A DNA stretch of 64,000 bases from Isoetes taiwanensis (Eukaryota > Streptophyta > Lycopodiopsida > Isoetales > Isoetaceae). The stretch covers positions 6,183,310 through 6,247,309 of the forward strand of contig JAJEKV010000025.1 of NCBI GenBank assembly GCA_021234155.1, written 5' to 3'. Made by a program: the position numbers and the translations under genes. How positions within the stretch are numbered: the stretch's first letter is position 1; every line of letters starts with the position of its first letter. This document shows positions 58,148 to 64,000 of this stretch, piece by piece. The notes beneath the pieces were generated by a model. That model searched no databases. It saw only the letters and a program-made list of their open reading frames with translations, and had not been told where the DNA came from.

Positions 58148-59965
58148 ATAGAGCTTGCCAAAGAATGTTGCTTTTATACTCGCTTGAGAACTTCCTAGTA
58201 CCGCCTCGATGCTATTTTGCAAGGCTTGCCATTTGCAACTCAGCTTGGGTTTACCTTTCATTTGGAGAGGAAGGAGGCCTCAACCTTGTACTCCAAAGCC
58301 TCGCATGACGTGTGGTTGGCATGAGCTGTGGTAATTGCCTTGTGATTTTGTAATGGTCCTTTGCTCTTTTGCTTTTTGTACCTTAGTTTGTCTCCTTTTC
58401 TCCTACTTTGCCGTGTGATGTTTACTTTATTATCATGTACCATGTACCAGCCTACATGCATCGCCTTTAGAGTGTGGACTGCTTTCACACTTTTTTCACC
58501 AAGAACTTTATCATATGCTAGCATGGTTGGGACTTTCTTTATTCTAGCTTGAGCTTCATTTGTCTATTGCTTGTTCTATGCATGATTCATTCTGAAAGTA
58601 GCAAACTTACAACAAGATTGTCTCTTTAGGTTCCATTCTGTGATGAAAAAGAGAGAGGGTACAAAGAGGACGGGTTTCAGAGGTATGCTTGAGTTGGTGT
58701 GCTAACAAAGTGTGTTATTCCTTGTTTGTCAAGAACTGGTACCGCTTTGTGCTAAGAGACTCAGGATTTTTGCATTTCATTGTTAGGAAGGGCTCCAAAG
58801 GTGCCAAGACATGTCATTTTGCATTTTATTGTTTGGCAAGCAATAGAGAATATTACGCGGAATGAGAATTCTGTGTTGCTTGGCAAGGTGTCAAGAACAA
58901 GAAGCTGAATAGGAAAATGCATGCATCGCTTTGCTTTGATGTCTCAAGTAAGTAGTCGAGAAGCCTTTATATGCAAAGTGTGTCGTCAATTTGAGCTCAA
59001 AGCTCCAATAACGTTCTCCATTCTGTTCGTCTCTTAAATTTTGCATCGAAGATTGTCATCCCAGCGACCCTTAGACCTAATAAATCTAGCTCTCTGTTGG
59101 TACTCCATCATTGTTCATGTATCATTTTCCTCATCTAATTCAAGTTTTCTTGAGTTTATGGTATAGCACTTTAAATGCCCTCTTAAAAGTGGCTCCTTCT
59201 GCCTTTTAGGATGCCTTCAATGATTTGGATATACTTTTCTAGGTCTTAAATGTCAAATCACTTCCCTCCCGCAGCCTCGCGGTTGTCGCGGAGGCCCCTT
59301 GTGCTATTTAAGTCATCCCTTTATTTGGCCCATGTGTTATATTAATAGAGTACATTTTGTTAACGTCTCGCTTTTCTTTCCAAGTCCTCGCTGTCTAGTT
59401 CATGGTTTTATTTATTTGTATCTTCACCTGTTGTGGGATGTTTCTTTCATGGGCCCTAGCAATTGTAGTGCCGGTCTTTTAGTACAATTTCCGTGGCTTC
59501 CAACTTATATATTCACCTTGCACGCTAAATTCTCATTCCTTAGGTTTAGTCTTGTATGCACATGAGTGACAACATATTCTACATTTGTGCGATTGACACC
59601 ATTAGAGTTAGAGATTTTATTTTCCACCTGCTTTGTCGAGGCAAAAATGACCTTTGTGCTAGGTGGAGAATGGCCTTTGCTTTATTGTCACTTGATTTAG
59701 GGGGAGGTGAAGCTGGCAGACCCCTTCTTCATTTCTAGTCCCTCCAATGCTCACTAGTATTTTGACCTGCAATTCCCAGCAATGGTACTTCCGATTTGAA
59801 GCTCTTCACCTACTCTATGGGTATTTCCCTCTTGAAGACTTAATGCTTGTTTTTCTTTCTCATGTAGTTGATGCTTATATGTTTTGTTTGCAGAGTTGAT
59901 AATTATCAATCCCCTTATTATTACTCACCTTTTTTATTTTTTCTCTGGAGTTGATTGGTACATAC
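58148..59965. other. Intergenic sequence, nothing recognised
   Basis: No supported frame, repeat or RNA. It ends at the poly(T) that marks a reversed retroposon tail. Confidence 0.4.
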
Positions 59966-60130
59966 TTTTTTTTTTTTGAAGGACGCATTAAACTTTATTG
60001 AAAACCTGCCAAAAGCAAAATAAAATGCAGAGAGGTTGAATACAAAAGTCTCGTGAGGATAATCATAATCCACCGAAGTAGAACCACCAGCCTATGATAA
60101 GACAACACACCAGTTGTGACTTCATCAATC
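59966..60130 (-). mobile_element. Polyadenylated retroposon 3' end (LINE or retrocopy), antisense
   Basis: A 12-T run on + (59966-59977) is the poly(A) of a - strand insert. The - strand just before it reads TTTTCAATAAAGTTTAATGC, giving an AATAAA signal about 17 nt upstream of the A tail, the wording commonly seen in plant L1 3' UTRs. The body to the right fades after about 60130, so only the tail is recognised. Confidence 0.6.
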
Positions 60131-63100
60131 GTCAGCTAAGGTGATAAAGTTTAATAAAATTTCTGATATTATTATCAAAGCATACTTGTTCTCACTTCTC
60201 ATTAACTTTGAGTGGTGTTCACGTGTCCGCATGGGAGTTTTGAAGGGCAGTCCGCCTTGGTTGATCCTTGTGCCAGTATGTGGTGGTATGCAAGGTTGCA
60301 TGGCTCATTCATTCATTCATTCATTCAACATGTTGTTTCGTTGAGTTGATTGAGTGCAACTAGGATCTAGAAAGATATCTTACCTTTCATGAGGGAGATT
60401 TAGAGGTGCCTTTCCAATGGATTGGGATAGTTGGTTCAGTTCTCAATCAAATAAATCCATTTATTCAAAATCTCTCGTACCAGGAAGTCTCCGCATGCCA
60501 TCTCCCATATGTAACAATTCAGTGGAGCAGCTTGCAAGCGATGAAATTGCCGCCATCGCAGAGGTTAATAATGGCACCAAAATCGTAATTCCCTCGAAGC
60601 TGCCGGGTTTTTTATGGTCCAGAACGGCTGAGAGCTCCACTTTCATGAACATCCTTTGATCCAATGTATGAGCTCTACAATATTCCGCTTATCCGCATGG
60701 CACATTAGGGCCGGGGACCCAAACGGTATGGCTGACACAATCGGCAGCGGTATAGGGCAAGCAAAGCTATTACATGAAGATCGATTCTTGCATCTAGGTC
60801 GCCAGTGGAGAGTACTTAGTCGATATGTACTCAAGAGTGGAAGATGCACGATTGAATTATTTCGTGACACGACTTTCGTAAACAGAGGGACACAATATGA
60901 TGAGGATTATATTTAACGAAAATGATGATCAAACGGATATCACTTTGGCTCCTCGCCAGACTAATTCCTAAGATGTAAGAGATGGTGTTCTCAGGCAAGT
61001 TGCGACGCGATTGGCTCTTTTCTAGAAGCAAAAGGTCATTCTACATTATTCATCACGATGACAACAAATACAGACCGCCGTAAATAATGACTTGTTTCAA
61101 CCCTCGACAACCACCGTCATGCTCTATGATTGTCATAGATGTTTTCATGGAAGGTTACAACTGCTAAAAGAGCTTACTCCTCAAATTTTTCAACATGTAT
61201 CGCATGATGCACACATTATAGAATTTCAAAACGAGGATTACTACATGCTTATCTTGTGTTACGTGCATGAGCCCTACATACCAATTGACAACATCGACAA
61301 ATTATCTCTCACGAGCTCCAACACTGATTTTATGAGGTCAAGTCAAAAAGTTTATGATACATAGACATACGTAAAGATGCTCAGAATAACACATCTTGCA
61401 TTTACTTAATTACCCAAGCAAAACCTATAAACTAAATAACCCACCTTTGATTCGAGAGGTTATGTACAATACGTAATAGTTGTCTGCAGATGACGATGGG
61501 TTGTTCCATACAATGCCTTCCTTCTCCATGAACTAGATTGTCATTATATCATGGTGGATATCGATCTACCCATATGTGTTTTCTTATCTCTATGGGTACA
61601 TATAGTAATCGTGACATGTTTTTCTTTATCTCATGGGTACATATATATGATCTGATAATACTCAACTTTTAGGTAACTCAAGAGAGGCATATGGTTGTGA
61701 TCACACCGCGAACCCAGATATGGAATAAGTTCCAAGTGCCCATGAGCCTCGGGACTTGTCGGACTAAGATTCAAATGATGAAGCAATTGCATCTAATGAG
61801 CTCCTCCATTTGATCAATAACATAATCGACACAACACAAAGCATCAATATCATGGCATTTGGCTTGCAATTACGTACCATCTTCAAGGACGCCATGCACC
61901 TAACGAGCGATTTCCAGATCATGAAACATACATAAATATGGCCATGCAAATGACAAGTATGATGAACACTAACCAATCAATATATACCTCTCTAGCAACT
62001 AGAACGCCCACAAAGTGAGAGACCAATTTTCGTTGATGGAAAGCGGCACAGTAAAACATTCCCGCCAATTGGCGATAAGTGTTTATTGCTATGGGTAAAG
62101 GATGTATAGTCCTCCCATGTGGTAATGCACAGACTTTGTGCTTTATTATATCCAACAGAGGTCGAACAACGACTCACTCTTCCAAATCCCTCACATAGAA
62201 AAATAACATCAAGCTTACACTCACTTTGGGAACGAATTCAAGCAAACAATTTACTCATTGAAGCAAAGGCTAATTTGGGATGAGTTCCCAATGGCCAATA
62301 AAGTCGCGATAGAAAGTGTGAACTACTTATTACAAGAATTATATAGAAATAACCTCCCTTTGGGGAAGCATTTTGTAGCAACCGGGATTTCAGTGTGTAG
62401 CTCTGTCAGAAAAGGAGGAGGGAAGACCACAGGATTAAGGCATCCATAAAATCGCCATTGTTATGTCAAAAGCTTTCTGTATTAAGATTACATCACGGCT
62501 ACTTTAAATGCGTAAGATCCCGAAGCTCATACAGCTTTGTCGGCGATATAGGAGAGAATTGGGAAAGACAATGCGATTACCGATATTTTCAATATAACTA
62601 CTAATATTGCAGAGGGCCGAATATTTTCTCATCCGCCCATATCCTCAAAAATCCGAATCAATGTTGCAAGCAGAGAATCACTAGCACCCATTAACAAAAT
62701 GTCACTAACTTCAACGAAGGTGTACTAACTAAAGTCCCTAGCGATAGTAAGAAATACTACCAATGCATCACATTAGCTTAACAAGAGGAAGCCATTCAAT
62801 TTACTCATCCCTATGCAACATCGCATTTCAACTTCAATGCGACTGATTCCAATCACTTAACTAACACTTAAGGTAGGAGCAATATGCCATATTATGAACG
62901 ATTTGCTATGGAAAAGGGTCTCTACCAAGAATGCAAGAGTGATAATTGAATCAATGCATTCGAAATTTGTAATGGTATGATACACTGCATGCACATGTAT
63001 ATCCAATTTCTAGAGCAGATTTCTTCTACCAACCTCGAGAATCGGGCCATGGACCATCCATTGTGCCAACCGGCTTCTTCTTCGGCCGCAGTATACTCAA

Positions 63101-63687
63101 CCATTTTCAACAAATTTGTCAAGGACTACTATTGATCAGATTGTAATTTGACTTGGCGACAAAACGTTTTCACACGCAACTCTATACCGGCCTTACACGG
63201 GATATGCAAAAGGGAAGATGCACTTATCCTCCTCACCAAAATACAAATGAGGGCAAACGACAAATGTGGTCTATAAAGAACTCATTTCCATAAGAAGGCA
63301 TATCCTTTCACTCGAGCCATTTTTGCATTTGGTGTATATGTGTAGGACACACAAGTCAATGAACGCCTCCTTTTCATTCCAACAAAAGAGGTGATGGATA
63401 AATGGTTTATTCCCTTTGTCAACATGAAATTTATAGGCTTTGCATAACTGCTTATTATAGGGTTGATAGATTGATTGCACACATTCAACAATGGACTAGC
63501 TTAGAAGCTTCTTCGGGTAATAAGGTAATGAAAGTTATGAATAATTCTCTCTCTCCCTACCTACTTCATGGGATAAAGAATCACGCTTTTGCTACTATGG
63601 AAAAAAAAAAAGGAAAAAAAGTGGGATTGAGGGGTTGGAGAGAAAATCTAATATATGGACTAAGAAATAACAAGATGGTGTATCATC
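60131..63687. other. Unassigned sequence; (ATTC)5 at 60307-60326
   Basis: A five-copy ATTC microsatellite lies at 60307-60326. Frames at 60417-60659, 60656-60916 and 61092-61364 are open, overlapping or adjacent on +, and not recognised. Together they could be a broken gene or element, but no motif supports either. From 61400 to 63600 only short shadow frames are present. Confidence 0.35.
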
Positions 63688-63772
63688 GTGGTGTTGGCCT
63701 AGTGGTCGATTCTTCGAATCAGGTATCCCCTTTCAAGTTCACAACCCAATCGGGTTATCATTAGATGTCAAA
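63688..63772 (+). mobile_element. tRNA-type SINE fragment A
   Basis: GTGTTGGCCTAGTGGTCGAT matches a pol III box A (TGGCCTAGTGG). About 35 nt on, AAGTTCACAACCC is a worn box B, followed by AACCCAATCGGG. The head wording (GTGGCCTAGTGG) resembles tRNA-Leu or Ser. A- and G-rich sequence follows. Confidence 0.55.
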
Positions 63773-63825
63773 AAGAAGAAGAAGATTAAAACAAAACAAA
63801 AAAGAACAAAAACCAAGAAATACGA

Positions 63826-63930
63826 GGAGCCAGGGCTATCGATTTAGGTGTCCTCCATCGTAAGCTCTCAAAACCCAATCGGGCTAGCTGTCGGGTGCAA
63901 TGAATAATAACCAAAAAAGAGAGAGGGTGC
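63826..63930 (+). mobile_element. tRNA-type SINE fragment B
   Basis: TCCATCGTAAGCTCTCAAAACCCAATCGGGC shares AACCCAATCGGG and the preceding box-B position with fragment A. It continues into GTCGGGTGCAATGAATAATA and an A-rich tail (ACCAAAAAAGAGAGAG). It looks like the 3' two-thirds of the same SINE. Confidence 0.55.
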
Positions 63931-63957
63931 AATCTAATATTAATATGAAACATCGCA

Positions 63958-64000
63958 GTTGTCGGGCCTAAAGTGGTCGACTCTCGAATCAGTGGCATCC
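63958..64000 (+). mobile_element. tRNA-type SINE fragment C (cut by window edge)
   Basis: GTCGGGCCTAAAGTGGTCGA then CTCTCGAATCAGTGGCATCC repeats the head of fragment A (CGAATCAG shared in position). The element runs off the end of the window. Confidence 0.5.

Noticed and set aside
1-64000. CRISPR arrays, operons, phage or other prokaryotic systems
   Set aside because: The spliced eIF5B gene, plant retroelements and absence of any spaced repeat array or gene cluster show eukaryotic nuclear DNA.

Overview
The window is nuclear DNA from a land plant with a large, repeat-rich genome. Supporting signs are an intron-rich eIF5B gene with a plant telo-box leader, a dirigent-family gene, a plant-type 5S rRNA-derived sequence, copia elements primed by initiator-Met tRNA, and old decayed retrotransposons over most of the 64 kb. 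I cannot fix the lineage. The low gene density and amount of decayed retroelement DNA would suit a gymnosperm, a fern or another large-genome plant.

Only two gene models are well supported. (1) eIF5B on the + strand: eleven coding exons over 8837-13999 (about 1396 codons, every junction GT-AG and in frame), with a probable 5' UTR intron (8337-8820) and a telo-box. (2) A single-exon dirigent-like gene on the - strand (44389-44877), with a signal peptide and a G-box upstream. Its stop codon lies inside a (TTCTA)n tract.

The rest is mostly mobile DNA. 0-8 kb: unassigned, with two inverted repeats. 14.8 kb: a scrap of Ty3/gypsy RT. 15.4-16.7 kb: long homopurine tracts interrupted by a 339-bp element that joins a 5S rRNA-derived head, a tRNA-derived module and a SINE tail as one unit. 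17.3-22 kb: an antisense non-LTR retrotransposon. 25.9-26.2 kb: a reversed LTR-retrotransposon 5' end. 27.45 kb: a PIF/Harbinger-like MITE. 28.0 and 36.6 kb: two copies of a LINE family. 30.2-32.1 kb: a broken copia element carrying two small LINE-tail insertions. 32-35.5 kb: local duplications and a second copy of the SINE 3' body. 39.7-43.97 kb: a complete but decayed copia element with both LTRs. 46.7-48 kb: tandem repeats and a second copy of the 34.6-kb segment. 48.4-51.3 kb: a 5'-truncated L1-type LINE with a 17-bp target duplication. 51-63 kb: largely unassigned. 63.7-64 kb: clustered tRNA-type SINE pieces.

The most interesting signal is the link between the composite 5S-tRNA SINE and a LINE family whose copies end in a similar ACGTTAAAA motif followed by CTAT/CTATT repeats. 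This looks like a SINE/LINE pair, with the LINE as the possible source of mobilising machinery. The 5S-plus-tRNA head is, to my knowledge, unusual in plants.
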